From Hanleya hanleyi (taxonomy: Eukaryota > Mollusca > Polyplacophora > Lepidopleurida > Hanleyidae), in assembly GCA_036873755.1 (NCBI GenBank), contig JAVTVY010033740.1, forward strand, positions 62,001 through 126,000: 64,000 nucleotides of DNA. The letters are read 5' to 3'. Of the stretch, positions 25,601-34,368 are shown piece after piece (position 1 is the stretch's first letter; every line of letters starts with the position of its first letter). The notes beneath the pieces were generated by a model, which was not told the DNA's origin, ran no database searches, and saw nothing but the letters and a program-made list of their open reading frames with translations. The position numbers were made by a program, and so were the translations under genes.

Positions 25601-26224
25601 TTGGACATGACTGAAGAATCTACCATGTACTTGCCCCGATACGAAAATACTAGACCTCCTGACTTGTAACTCACGTGACAGCAGGTAATCATCAAGCTTA
25701 TCTCAAAAACTAAAATCATGCTACCACCCCTTTCAGAATGGAACTTGGAGACGGGAATATGAGCTTGTAGATCTTGTCTATCTTGATATGATCAAGTTCT
25801 GTGGACGGCGGTTGCTTTCACACTTCGAATCTGTCGCCCATGGTCATGTACAATTAAATCCGAGTAATTTACTGACCAAAGATGCGACCATGTATACGGA
25901 TCGGAACCTGAAAAATACGAATCCAAGGCCATATTTTAAATTTTGATGAATTCCCATTTGCCGGAGAAAATACCATTTAGGCAATTATATGATGGTTACC
26001 TTTGTGTCATTCCAGACAAGCTTAAGGTTGTATCCAGGCAAGATGTTGTCTCGGTTGTTGATATGATCTAGTGCAAGCTCTGCCGCCTCTAGAGCCATAC
26101 GTCCCCCACGCCAAGAACCTTCCATCGGGAACAGTCCGAGTATGTAAACATCATGAGTGATGGTCTGGCCTCCATGGACAGTAGCACACAGTATTACCAC
26201 ATTGCATATCCAAAGGTACTCCAT
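682..26224 (-). CDS. Metabotropic GABA-B receptor-like class C GPCR, 5' part (six exons, incomplete at 3' end)
   Basis: I assembled this from six minus-strand exons: 26224-26000, 15409-15269, 7258-7088, 6256-6155, 4007-3942 and 1033-682. All have AG acceptors and GT donors; the first five introns are phase 0 and the sixth is phase 1. The product so far is 352 residues. It has a hydrophobic signal peptide (about 1-18), then the bilobed ligand-binding ectodomain with LFPMEGSW, CDPG, GAGCS, STSPALSD, HDARIIIG, KVFCEV and FITGW motifs typical of GABA-B receptors. Family members are plasma-membrane receptors that work as dimers and couple to Gi/o. Against the GABA contacts I recall for human GABBR1, W38, S105, Y225 and W253 are kept, but T128, N145 and K327 replace Ser, His and Glu. 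It may therefore be an orphan paralogue. The seven-helix region must lie left of position 1. Subunit type is not resolved. Confidence 0.9.
1034..3941 (-). other. Intron 5 of the receptor gene
   Basis: This 2.9-kb AT-rich stretch has short AT microsatellites near 1280. Apart from a Penelope-type tail copy near 3698-3925 I see no gene in it. Confidence 0.6.
3698..3925 (+). repeat. Penelope-type 3' tail fragment (divergent)
   Basis: It shares with the tails at 10840 and 11750 the order GAACATCATxATGTCTTG, then CATTGAAAACTGTTGA, a polypyrimidine stretch, TTTGGAATTGGTGCTAA, and GGGCGACAGTTGAATATT. It is 5'-truncated and has lost the coding part. It lies in an intron, opposite to the receptor gene. 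Confidence 0.6.
3942..4007 (-). CDS. GABA-B receptor-like exon 5 (22-codon exon)
   Basis: This short exon encodes KHDARIIIGDFYQDMAYKVF plus CE, with acceptor TATTCAG|AAACAT and donor TGTGAG|GTAAGA, phase 0 on both sides. Tyr225 matches the Tyr250 contact of GABBR1. The motif (D/H)DxRII(I/L)G then F(Y/D)xxxAxKVFC is diagnostic for the family. Confidence 0.88.
5265..5880. mobile_element. Foldback (inverted-repeat) element, with a SINE-like stretch in its loop
   Basis: The arms, about 5265-5425 and 5715-5880, are inverted copies: GCCATTAGTCA then AATAAAATAATTCGA on one side, and TCGAATTATTTTATT then TGACTAATGGC on the other. Between them, at about 5516-5650, is a stretch with GAGTGAGTGAGTTAGGG and TTTAACGTCGCATTCAGC that recalls a molluscan SINE. 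A third copy of the arm lies at 17200-17370. No coding potential is seen. Confidence 0.55.
6155..6256 (-). CDS. GABA-B receptor-like exon 4
   Basis: The exon holds 34 codons. Two AG acceptors lie 6 bp apart (TTAG|ATTTTAG|AC). Only the upstream one, with the exon starting at 6256, keeps the frame, giving ILDDLLDDLSGNN after FST of exon 3. It ends in PRTQIENLK before donor CTAAAG|GTAAGT. An N-glycosylation sequon (NNMT) is present. Confidence 0.87.
6530..6605 (+). repeat. Degraded Penelope-type tail piece
   Basis: The stretch with GATCTTCATGGTGTTAACA and then AACAGCCACAACTGAAGC resembles the ATCCTCATGATGTTCATATG and AATCAAAGCGTGACTGAGAT order of the copies at 10800-10860. Similarity is weak. 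Confidence 0.35.
7088..7258 (-). CDS. GABA-B receptor-like exon 3
   Basis: The exon holds 57 codons with acceptor AATGCAG|ATATCG and donor TCAACG|GTAAGT, both phase 0. It encodes SYISTSPALSDKSRFPRFFR, then NPARVEIIKQFGWNKVATIH. This is the most conserved block of the GABA-B ectodomain. Two expected ligand contacts are replaced here: T128 stands where GABBR1 has Ser153, and N145 where it has His170 (GBR1b numbering, from memory). Confidence 0.9.
7360..7580 (+). repeat. Penelope-type 3' tail fragment
   Basis: It shows the tail order ATCTTGCTGACATCAT, GTTGACCGCTTTTCTCTTG, GGACTTGGTGCTCACTGT, and GGACGACGGCTGAATATTGA. It begins about 100 bp upstream of receptor exon 3 (on the minus strand), inside intron 2. 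Confidence 0.65.
8567..10745 (+). pseudogene. Penelope-type retroelement reverse transcriptase, broken and split by a MITE
   Basis: An N-terminal piece (8567-8920) has VTGNLDVMSDEDIKLLLMKG and YREPRRIN. After the MITE at 9048-9517 come the RT motifs: KMHKSPYKARFIASSRS, then STWDFSTLYTTIPHQDL (catalytic Asp), GIPMGTDFAPLLADL and KRYVDDLLAGDN (catalytic YVDD). A SYLDLHLYK thumb region follows, ending in YERSVQDLWRYVS before a stop near 10742. Breaks seen: a frameshift near 9760, an in-frame TAG at about 10158, a TAA after AGDNH near 10333, and further shifts near 10540. I know this protein family as a common invertebrate reverse transcriptase of Penelope-like type. No endonuclease domain is seen. 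The copy is dead. Confidence 0.75.
9048..9517 (+). mobile_element. piggyBac-type MITE (TTAA target duplication), copy 1
   Basis: It is flanked by TTAA at 9044-9047 and 9518-9521. The left end is CCCTATCTGACCTGGGC; the right end is CAGGCCAGGTAGGA, its inverted repeat with one change. The inside has poly-G and poly-C tracts, CCAAGATGGCCGC, and no ORF. Removing it with one TTAA restores the reading frame of the host retroelement. Confidence 0.85.
10746..11120 (+). repeat. 3' tail of the Penelope-type element
   Basis: After the RT stop comes TAACCCGGGGCTAGGGGCCG, then GTGACTGAGATACATCATTC, TTTTTGGAACATCATAATG, a CTTCTCTCTTGCAG tract and ATAGACGACGGCTGTGATG. The same order recurs in many copies in this window, on both strands, which shows that this non-coding tail belongs to the element. 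Confidence 0.7.
11160..11975 (+). mobile_element. Second Penelope-type copy, 5'-truncated, head-to-tail with the first
   Basis: It starts inside the RT thumb (ACGTATTATTTAGATCTATA, the YYLDLYL region) and repeats the C-terminus to GCGTGCAAGATCTATGGCG and the whole tail. It lies 40 bp after the first copy in the same orientation. A short stretch near 11700 (GAATGCGACGTTAAACCTT) resembles the end of a molluscan SINE. The ORF is broken. Confidence 0.7.
12000..14380. other. Intron 2 sequence with old MITE debris
   Basis: At 12000-12080 (AGATGGCCGATCTGG, GCGTCACAGTGACGTTATTT) and 13265-13590 (CACATGATCCTCCGC, GACCCAAAATGAACACAA) there are degraded relatives of the TTAA MITE interior. The rest is AT-rich, and I see no gene in it. 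Confidence 0.45.
14380..14870 (+). repeat. Penelope-type 3' end and tail fragment
   Basis: It starts in the C-terminal coding part (CGTGCAAGATCTCTGGCGCT), followed by TTCCTCTTAACCTGGGCCTA, AAAAGCGTGACAGATAATAC, GACCGCTTCTCTCTTGTAGG and GGTCTTTCGATTATTGCCG. It is truncated at the 5' end and diverged. Confidence 0.65.
15269..15409 (-). CDS. GABA-B receptor-like exon 2
   Basis: The exon holds 47 codons with acceptor TTTATTACAG|TGTGAC and donor GTAGAG|GTACGT, both phase 0. It encodes CDPGRGT at its start, then MILGAGCSLVS, and ends HLWNQVE. This is the segment that other GABA-B receptors have between the DTK and the SYxSTSPALS motifs, so it joins exons 1 and 3 without a gap. The Ser of GAGCS (S105) matches a GABA-contact Ser. 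On the plus strand the region looks like a short unrelated ORF, which is a shadow. Confidence 0.88.
17200..17370 (+). repeat. Third copy of the foldback arm of 5265-5425
   Basis: It shares GTAGCTCCGGCGGGGCCTTC, CCGGCGCCAA, TGTAGTTGTTGGGAAA and TAATAAAATAATTCGAT with the arm at 5265-5425, in the same orientation. The two short overlapping ORFs here are by-products. Confidence 0.55.
18540..18790 (+). repeat. Penelope-type RT fragment
   Basis: It matches 9560-9830 of the first copy (CACTCTGGAAGATTTATTCA, TCATAGCTGGTTCTAGAAGC, CAAAGCTTCTTTCAA). It is diverged, with indels and no open frame. Confidence 0.6.
19370..19640 (+). repeat. Degraded MITE-like stretch
   Basis: It contains AAAATCCAAGATGGCGGACG and a following order that recalls the interior of the TTAA MITEs. 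The ends are not recognisable. Confidence 0.3.
19640..20617 (+). pseudogene. Second type of Penelope-like reverse transcriptase, truncated
   Basis: Readable parts are FGNKHYRQLLGTAVGTKFAS with TYATLVLGYLE (motif B), FKRFLDDCFIIW (motif C, LDD), ISFLDVLLKRED, then ARNYPEGVVNN before a stop. Further on, in another frame, is KCGKPTCKCCTNIIVGSTF, the Cys-rich linker that precedes the GIY-YIG nuclease in Penelope elements. The 5' half of the RT and the nuclease are missing, and several stops and shifts break the frame. It differs clearly from the element at 8567. Confidence 0.75.
20618..21203 (+). mobile_element. piggyBac-type MITE, copy 2
   Basis: It is flanked by TTAA at 20614-20617 and 21204-21207, with ends CCCTATCTGACCTGGG and CCCAGGCCAGGTAGGG. 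It is longer than copy 1 (586 against 470 bp) because it keeps an internal part with CAAAAACTGCATGATGAATT. It is inserted in the Cys-rich linker end of the second Penelope-like remnant. Confidence 0.87.
21940..21994 (+). CDS. Candidate first coding exon of an unknown nested gene
   Basis: AACATGGCGGCC is a strong animal start context. The frame reads MAALQLVETDNAIFCRFS and then reaches a perfect donor TCTG|GTAAGT. A possible second exon begins at 22216 after TTTTCTTTCAG and continues in phase with DDIHQPGCLKTVILNF, but I cannot find its end (a poly-G run follows at 22287). I do not recognise the protein. If real, the gene lies inside intron 1 of the receptor, on the opposite strand. Confidence 0.35.
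22000..25999. other. Intron 1, right half
   Basis: There is a 28-bp poly-T at about 22616-22643 and a C/CA microsatellite at 23466-23490. No other gene can be supported. Short ORFs have no recognisable motif. Confidence 0.5.
26000..26224 (-). CDS. GABA-B receptor-like exon 1 (start codon, signal peptide)
   Basis: The exon holds 75 codons from ATG at 26224. Residues 2-18 are hydrophobic and end in VHG, which suits a secretory signal peptide. The motif YILGLFPMEGSWRGG follows, then ILPGYNLKLVWNDTK, the first strands of the ANF-receptor fold. The donor is AAAG|GTAACC after base 26000, phase 0. This ATG was chosen because it directly opens the signal peptide and the frame is typical of first exons in the family. 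W38 lines up with the Trp that contacts GABA in GABBR1. Confidence 0.9.
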
Positions 26225-28000
26225 CAGTTTCCAATCTTATTCTTCGTGCCTGTTTTTGCCTCAGCAATTCTGTTGTCGATGAATGTTTGATATTTCGATT
26301 TGCAGTCGCTTTTATAAATTCCCGGTACATATTTCATTATTGATATTCTTCTTCCTGTCACATCGGGTTTCGATTCAGGGCGCATGCTCAGCCTGACATT
26401 CACGTTAACAGATCTGTGGACAAGAATAAATTGAGATATATATGCAAATAAAATGAGACGGGGGCATGCTGAAACTTCATCCATTTGACTTATTGATATG
26501 GGAATATTCTGATCATGTAGCGTGGAAAAAACTGCGATAACAATGCCATTAAAATATTACTGAACGATGCTCATCTGGATAATGGTGAATGCTCCGGGCA
26601 GCTATCGACAGAGACTCGTAAACGTTGTGAAGCCGGTCAATTCCAAATAAATAAATAAATAATAGATTTAAGTAATATATTTATAATGCAATTTTATATC
26701 TGGATTGAGGATTATAAACAAATAGTTAAGTTGCCTGCGGTCGTAAAAGCGACTCGATCAGTCAGACCACCTCTAGGGCACGGCACTCTTTTACAGTGAT
26801 ATTATCGTATATGAGCCCTACAGGTAGACATTTATGTGTGATCGCTGAACCGTATTAGTTCAGATGAGTCCCCATTTGATCGAATGAACAACCATTATCT
26901 CAAATAGGAAAACTAGGCATCTTTGACCATTACCTTTACAAACAATAGTACATCCTGACCTGTATTCTGACATAGTGAGATAATTAAGCACGAACCTCAC
27001 ATAAACACTTCACCACAAACCATGGGTTCCATATTCCATGAAAATAATGCAAATTCCAAAAGCGATCGCTCCCTCTACCCAGCGGAACAGACCAATGCAG
27101 ATTGTAATGAAAGCCTTACCTGGTCAATGTCTTCGAACATTTGCCACCAGAGACGCATCAGTTTGATTGCTCCACACTTGAGCGCGAAATAGATTGTCTG
27201 AAAGCAAAAAGCAATCTTAGTACTTTCATTACGCGTATACCTTGAATAGTTCATGTACGAGACACATTTTGTTGAGTCGGTACATGCTGACATCGATTGG
27301 ATACTAGTATAACATGGTGTAAAGCGACGTGTGTCTGATATAATCCAGGAACTACATATTTGTGGTTGTGGCTCGTGGATTTCACAATACGTGTGCCAAA
27401 CGTGTAGACGTTCCCTCCTCGACTGCAGTACTCTAACTCCAGTGACACAATCACAAGGCAGCTGTGATTTTGCATTCGCGATTCGACAATTTTTCTGATG
27501 AATTTACCATGAAGTCCTACGTTCGTGACATAACCAGGTTCCAGTTCATCTGTCTAACATTTAGTCCCATACAAGGCTTCATTCATCATCGGGCATTCAA
27601 TATGAGGTAAAGACACTGCAAAACCATATGCCACATCTAACTGCAGTCTTTCATATTTTTTATCCACGCATAGATGATCAAGTTTTTCATATTCCAAATT
27701 GATCGCGAATTCACTATTTCTGATGACACTAGCAATGAATGTAAACGATACTAGCTTTACTGTAGCATTCAATATGAATTAAGCGAAATCAAAATAAACC
27801 ACGGGGGCCTCTGCAGGAACGGGATGCCGATGCGCAAGAGTGGTGATGGAGAAAGTGAGGTTTTTGGCGGTCAGGAGTGGTGGTAGAGGAGGTGAAGTTG
27901 TGGGCGGCCTATTGAGATGGTAGCAGAGGTGAAGTTGTGGGCGTCCTAGAGAGGTGGTAGATAAAACTATATTGTGGGAGGGACAGATTAATGGCAGACA
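26225..28000 (-). other. Upstream flank of the receptor gene
   Basis: This should hold the promoter, but I see no clear TATA box. An AAATA microsatellite lies at about 26648-26665. Two open stretches in one minus-strand frame (27772-27554 and 27553-27251) are separated by a single TAG. Their product is not recognised. At 27830-28010 a purine-rich imperfect repeat (GTGGTAGAGGAGGTGAAGTT type, units of about 55-60 bp) begins. Confidence 0.4.
27120..27197 (-). CDS. Orphan exon-like block, gene unknown
   Basis: A 78-nt open block of 26 codons is bounded by a good acceptor (TTTTTGCTTTCAG) and donor (CCAG|GTAAGG), phase 0 on both sides. It encodes TIYFALKCGAIKLM followed by RLWWQMFEDIDQ. It lies 0.9 kb upstream of the receptor start codon, so it would be part of another gene or of an alternative 5' end. 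I do not recognise the sequence. Confidence 0.35.
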
Positions 28001-29646
28001 AAGTAAAGTTGTGGCCGGCCTAGACTGTTGGCAAATGAAGTGAGGTTGATGAAAGACCTGGTTTAGGGGTGGAGGAATTGAGGTTGTGGGGCGGGATATG
28101 GTGGTGATAGAGGAACCAATGTTGTAGGGCAGTCCAAAGGATATGATTTTATTGGAGGCGATCAGGCACTTAAACATGAGGGTAGTGATTCCAGTTCTCA
28201 GACGGGCCTCAAACAGGTTAGGTATTATTTGATATTATTTGGTTAGGTATTATTTGAAATGCGACCAATCATGCCAAGCGTTTTCGAAGTTTATATGTGT
28301 TGTTGCTGGCTATTATTGCTGATATAATAACGTATCAACACGAAGACGATATTTCTAGTCTGAAACTTAGGGAATTGTCTTGTTCTGTGCAATTCCACAA
28401 AATCTCAGTCCGTTAGCTATCCTTCCAGTTATATTACTAATTCTTTCAAATCGCCCGGACATAGGAATACATTTGAGTACAGCTATTATTTTCTGTTCTA
28501 CGTAGGACATATTGCCAGTTCAATATTGCCGCACTTCGTGCCTACCAACAGTAGATCTCTGAACAGTTTTGCTCTGATAGTATTGAATCTTGAACAGATC
28601 AGCAGGAAGTGCCACTCTTAATAGTACTATGCAAAGGTCACATACTCTGCCCGGGTTAATAAGCAGAATGTGATACGTCTGGAGGCGTATAAACATCGCC
28701 ATATTTCTGCCAGTTATCTTTTTTGTGTGTTTTTTTTTACAGTTATTTACTTGGGTTGAACCTTGAAAGACGTCCCCCGTTGGCGGCTGATTCCATTCGT
28801 TTCGCCATTGGTCTGTCAGTGTTTTCTTTGTATCACCGACATGAACCCTGCTATATACTTACCCCACATGTGCAGCAATGACTGTGAGTTGTAGTTAGAG
28901 CTGTTTTTGTCTTCATCCAAATATATAACATTTGATATGTAATAAAATGTCAATCTTTCTCCGATCTTTTTCTGATAAATCACCTGCATATATACGGCTC
29001 GAATTGGCGCGATATGCAAAAAGTACAAAAAAGTAAAGTTGTGGCCGCCGTAGACTGTTGGCAAATGAAGTGAGGTTGATGAAAGACCTGGCGTAGGGGT
29101 AGAGGAATTGAGGTTGTGGGGCGAGATATGGTGGTGATAGAGGAACCAATGTTGTAGGGCAGTCCAAAGGATATGATTTTATTGGAGGAGATCAGGCATT
29201 TAAACATGAGGGTAGTGATTCCAGTTCTCGTACCGGCCTCAAACAGGTTTGGTATTATTTGATATTATTTGGTTAGGTATTATTTGGAATGCGACCAATC
29301 ATGCCAAGCGCTTTCGAAGTTTATATGTGTTGTTGCTGGCTATTATTGCTGATATAATAACATATCAACACGAAGACAATATTTCTAGACTGAAACTTAG
29401 GGAACTGTCTTGTTCTGTGCAATTCCACCGCAATTGGTCTGTCAATGTTTTCTTTGTATCACCGACATGAACCCTGCTATATACTTAACCCCACATGTGC
29501 AGCAATGACTGTGAGTTGTAGTTAGATCTGTTTTTGTCTTCATCCAAATATATAACATTTGATATGTAATAAAATATCAATCCTTCTCCGATCTTTTTCT
29601 GATAAATCACCAGCATATATACGGCTTGAATTGGCGCGATATGCAA
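28001..29646. repeat. Tandem duplication A-x-B / A'-B' with a 404-bp presence/absence segment
   Basis: Block A (28001-28398) recurs as A' (29030-29427), and block B (28803-29022) recurs as B' (29428-29646), both direct and nearly identical. In the second copy A' and B' touch, while in the first they are separated by 404 bp (28399-28802). No gene is seen. Confidence 0.75.
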
Positions 29647-29649
29647 GAG

Positions 29650-30430
29650 GTGGGGAAAATTGACGACGTCTGGCGACTAAAAAGCAACCATATGACTCTA
29701 CAGGAAAACTTCCCTCGGCACCTCACATTCAGGCCCGAGAATACCGAAGACCATAAGATATCGATATAGTTAATCAGTGGCAGGTGTGGGATAACATGTA
29801 GTATGGTTGTCTGTTGTCATTTTGTCAGCAAGGTAGCTATTGTGATCCAGTTCATTTCCTGTGCGGTAGTAAGCTTCACAGCGTTTGGTCGTTTGACATT
29901 AACTCCCAGCAATTTGTTCGTAACAAATATTCAGTGCTCTCAAATATGGTTACCATAGCAAACAAGATTAGCTGTACAGTCTAACTCGCGAATCCGGCTA
30001 GCGGTTAATGTGTACTCTTTCTCACATTAAAAGGTAATAATAGAACATTGAATGATTATAATAGACGATCTTTATAAAAACAACGTACAGTGAAAGGGTT
30101 TTCTAGTGTTCTAAACTATAATCTCTTATGTGGAAGTCTATATAATCATATACCGGTACCACCAACAGAAAAGTATTCTGTATGTATTGCAATTTTCCCA
30201 CCTGCTGCTACTGAACATGTAGCTAATGGCCATTTGAAGGTTATGCAATTCAGATATCCATTGTTGGAATTAACAGCATATTCGAAACATCATTGTCACA
30301 CATTATAAAATAGAACAAACTCTTGAGATACTTGTCAGGGTGGGGGGTGGGGGGGGGGCGGGCCTCATGATGCCATTGAAAACTGTTGTAAGAAACCTTT
30401 TTCTTTAATTAAACGCAACACTCAATGGGT
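29650..30430. other. No recognised feature
   Basis: AT-rich single-copy-looking sequence with a G-run at 30338-30360. I see nothing supportable. Confidence 0.4.
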
Positions 30431-30464
30431 GGTGAAAAACGACGACGGAGTACTGAAAAGAAAT

Positions 30465-31027
30465 CATATTACAAGCGTCTGGTCCGTCATTCATAATTCA
30501 GCCGTCGTCCATTAATGAATATCCGCCTCCATAATCCAAAGACCTATTCCTTATTCCATATAACAGTATAGGCACCAAATTCAAAAAGACAATCATAGTA
30601 TACATAAACATAGGCTAGTTTTTTTGCAAGAGAGAAGCGGTCAACGGTTTTCAGTGATGCCGGCAGGACATGATGTACCAGAAATATCAAATCCGTATCG
30701 CTGATCAGTATTCTTAATCCATATCATATTCGTTGTAAAGTCGTCATCTACAGAATGATGTATCTCAGTCACGCTTTGATTGTGCCTGTTCATATGAGCA
30801 CCATGAGGATCTTGAAGTGCATGGGTTCATACGGCCCCTAGTCCTGGGTTAAGCGGAATTAGACACAAGTTAAGAAACGTAACACCATAGATCTTACACG
30901 CTACGCTCGTATTTTGCTATCAGCATGCGATGTGTATCGCCAAATTGGAGAAACTTTGAGTGGAGGCGCTTGGTGGTATAACCCTGTTTTATAAGTTTCT
31001 GCAACAATGTTTTGTGACGTTGATTAA
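30465..31027 (-). mobile_element. Reversed Penelope-type 3' end and tail
   Basis: On the minus strand this reads from the C-terminal coding part (near 31020) through CGTGTAAGATCTATGGTGTT and TAACCCAGGACTAGGGGCCG to the tail end CGGCTGAATTATGAATGACG at about 30470. It is a 5'-truncated copy. A TTAA MITE is inserted at its inner end. Confidence 0.7.
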
Positions 31028-31425
31028 CCCTACCAGGCCTGGAAGGGGGGGGGGGCATTTTGGCCGCCTTACCAATCTTTCTGCCTTTCTGCGCTATCTT
31101 CGGAACGACAAAAAATGGAGAGCTGAAACTCCGTGACTAGTTTATCCTATTGGAGTTATTTTGAACCCATTTGCATACCCCCCCCCCCCTCCCCAAGCAA
31201 AGTATCATGGGTAAATTCAAGATGGCGACCACGTGGGGTACCAGAAAAGTGATGTTTTCGTCATATTTCTTCAAAATTCCTGCTTTTCCGCCATGAAAAG
31301 TGAGCAAAACTATTCCATCTCACATCATATTAATATTTATATATTTGTCAGGCAGTTTTTGCGGAGAAATTGCATAAATAAGAAACCTGACCGAAAAATC
31401 AACCAAAAAAATGCTGTTTTTGGAA
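31028..31425 (-). mobile_element. piggyBac-type MITE, copy 3, one end missing
   Basis: It begins at TTAA (31024-31027) with CCCTACCAGGCCTGGAAGGG, the right-hand end of copies 1 and 2 in reverse orientation. The interior (AAGATGGCGACCACGTGGGG, CCAGAAAAGTGATG) runs to about 31425, where similarity stops. The TTAA used is present in the paralogous Penelope-type copies (GATTTTAATCAACGT). Confidence 0.75.
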
Positions 31426-31429
31426 ATGA

Positions 31430-34135
31430 TTTCTCAGCAGTGAAGCTTTGCCGATGGTGCCTATATTATTAGAAGCATGTTGACGTTGGGTAATATCAAA
31501 GCTATACATACGAGTAAGTCACTTGACGTCAAGAGTAAAATAACTCCGGTGGCAAATGATGTACTACCAATCCACATCATAATCTAATTGAACGCCAAAT
31601 CTTTGTCAATATATAAACTGCCCGGTAGCGCAAGTATAGTATAAAAAACTAACCCGAGTAAGCCGCACCTACAGTTAGACTGGTGCAGGACGGACTTTGG
31701 GCCTTTCAGCATTATTTAAAGTCATCGTCAGCCCATATTTATGAAGAAAAGACCAGTAGAATCCCTTCTGACACCGCCGTGCATGTGAAAATGCGTATAA
31801 TTGTAGTTGGTTACGCGTATGTGACTCATAAGCATGACGTCTGAACTTCAGCAGTCTGAATGTTGGTGCGGCTTACCCAGGTTTATAGTTTTCATATTAT
31901 AGATGGGTACCAAAGGAAAATTGTGGTCAAAAGCCAAAAAATAAAGTAAATTGTTGAAAAGATCAACTACATGTATTGTGACCCCGAAACAGAAAACGAT
32001 TGCAATAATGTCTGTGCTATTACTCCACTTCAAGGATGCGGATTGTTATCAAACTTCAGGAATATCTTAAGCTTATGGCACCGCCGGGTACACAAGAAAT
32101 CTATTGAGACCGGAAAGTAAAAGGTCAAGGTCACTGCGAAACAAAAATCGTCAAAATCACGTTTTTGCGACTGGATGTACATAGATTGAGGTCAAAAAGT
32201 CAAACGCAATGAAACATGAAAAATACGAGAGACATGTAGATTTATCTTTAACGAGATAGCACATAAAGAGTCAAGTAGGCTTTTGCTATATTTACACTAC
32301 TCGTTGAAGCTGCCAATTATTGTTTCATTTCAACTCATTCATTTTTCGCATATATTCACTTTTAACGTTTCATTTTGAAACCGCATATAAAAGACCAACG
32401 GACAGAAAAGTACGTATTTGTATAGTATCAACCGTGTTTCAGACTTTTCTCAGTACTCGTCCTTTATTTGTTTATTTATTTATTTTTAGCCATTATTATG
32501 CTGACAACTAATGGTTTAAATCAAGAAATGTATATGAATTTAAAATGAAGTACTATTTTTTATGAGAGGCGGGTCGTAAAGAATTTCAATAGAATAACAC
32601 ATTCCACTTGATGATCTGGGGAGTAACATTTGCACGGAGTGGAGTTAAAGCACCCTTCAGGGGAGAGAAGCGCGCCCTTGGAAAGAATCGCGTAGATTGG
32701 AACGCGGTCTTGTTTTCCGGAGTGCATTCGAGGCAAAGATGGAGTCGCAAGGGTTAGTATGGCACCGTGGAGTGAGAAATTTAGAGGATATCGAGACTGG
32801 GCGGGATGCGACAGCGTGTTCAGAGTACTTTGTGTATGTTGATATTTGTAATGACACCAGGACTGTGGCTGTCCCATTTGTTTTTCTCCGTAGATATCAT
32901 GCACAATTCCACCGCTTGGTGTACGAAAGTGCGATTCCGAAGAAGTATGGTTATTATAGATACTTCTTCATAATTTCTTCAGTGAAATATCGTTTGTATA
33001 AATCAGATTGTGTTTTGTATTCCCCTTCCAAATAATTTTCCCCACAGTTTACGTGCTTGAATGTGCAACAACGTGTCTCAATTTCACACGCAATGGAGCA
33101 CGCAGGCATGGAGGTGTGGAACACCCTGTTAGAGAGAACATGTACGGAAATTAGCTGAATAGCTGCTCTTTGGCAAGAGCAGTCTCGTACGCAGGATTGT
33201 GATAGTTTCAGGTTGAAGAAAAAATAAAAGGACTATTTACAGTGCTCCATTCTATAGAGCTTTCTCTGGAAAGCCTCAACCCCGGTTTATGTAATAATAT
33301 AGAGAATGCATTTAACTGCGTGCATTATTTTCCCGTTGATTGCCTAAAATGGGAACAGCTAGTGTGCTGTGACCGGTCTTAGTTTCTGCGATGACACATA
33401 ATTCTAGAAGATTTATTCAGAATCAAAGAAAATCTCGAATATCTCGCAAGCTATTGTCGAAGCACAGTGCTGTTGGGCTTGCAATATTATAGAATAGGGA
33501 TGGGGATTAGTATCTATGGTGTAATTAGGTCAACATGTCTAGGTTCAGTTGTATTTTGATTTGGATGGATTTTCATAACATTTCAATGCTCCGAGAGATT
33601 GCTTGGAAATATTGCCGAAAATGGGTTACGTTCGAAATGTGAAAAGGGTTGTGGAAAGACTCTATATGACGCTTGTAATTAAACCAGACGACCAGTTTAG
33701 TTTTTAAATTGTATTTTGTTGTGATATTTACTCAGGCCTAGGGAACTCTTGCAAGTACGCACCTCAGTTCTCTTGTCCATCCTTCTATTTCCGTGTGCTC
33801 GGGGCCAAATTCCTTGAATATGTGGCAGAAATCCTTGCGCTCGCCCCATTCCATTCTTGTGCTCTTGAAATATTCCTCACTCGCTTACAAAGTTCCACAG
33901 GCTCGCAAAACAAGAGTTTTGGTGGTTGTGGGCGCTGGTATTAGGGTGAAGTGTCGAAATATGGGGTCTCTATATATAACCTCATGCTTTATATAAATCC
34001 ACAACAAGGTGTGAAACGCACTTTGGGTGAATCGAGAAATAAACGGTTTATCGCCAAACAAAATACATCAGCATATTCTACACGTATCACTTTATATATT
34101 CCCGAGGTCAAATTAGTAAATTTGTGCAATTTTTT
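31430..34135. other. No recognised gene
   Basis: An ORF at 32697-33035 (112 codons) and others on the opposite strand show no domain, signal peptide or splice context that I recognise. The rest is AT-rich. Confidence 0.4.
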
Positions 34136-34142
34136 ACCTTTG

Positions 34143-34368
34143 CCGGGCGATTCAAAATCCAACGTAACTGTCCATCCATCCAGGAACAGTGAGATTATGG
34201 CGGGCTTCGTTCTCAATTCTGATTGGTCAGTCGCGACACAACTCCGGCAAGAGAGGTCAGACACTGATCAGCTGTCGCGACTGACCAATCAGAATTGAGA
34301 ACGAAGCCCGCCATAATCTCGCTGTTTCTGGATGGATGGACAGTTACGTCGGAATTTGAATCGCCCGG
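34143..34368. repeat. Foldback element with 96-bp arms
   Basis: The arms 34143-34238 and 34273-34368 are near-perfect inverted copies (CTGATTGGTCAGTCGCGACA against TGTCGCGACTGACCAATCAG) around a 34-bp spacer. The ORFs here are read-throughs of the palindrome. Confidence 0.8.

Noticed and set aside
32697..33035. 112-codon plus-strand ORF
   Set aside because: No domain, signal or splice context; the opposite strand is equally open.
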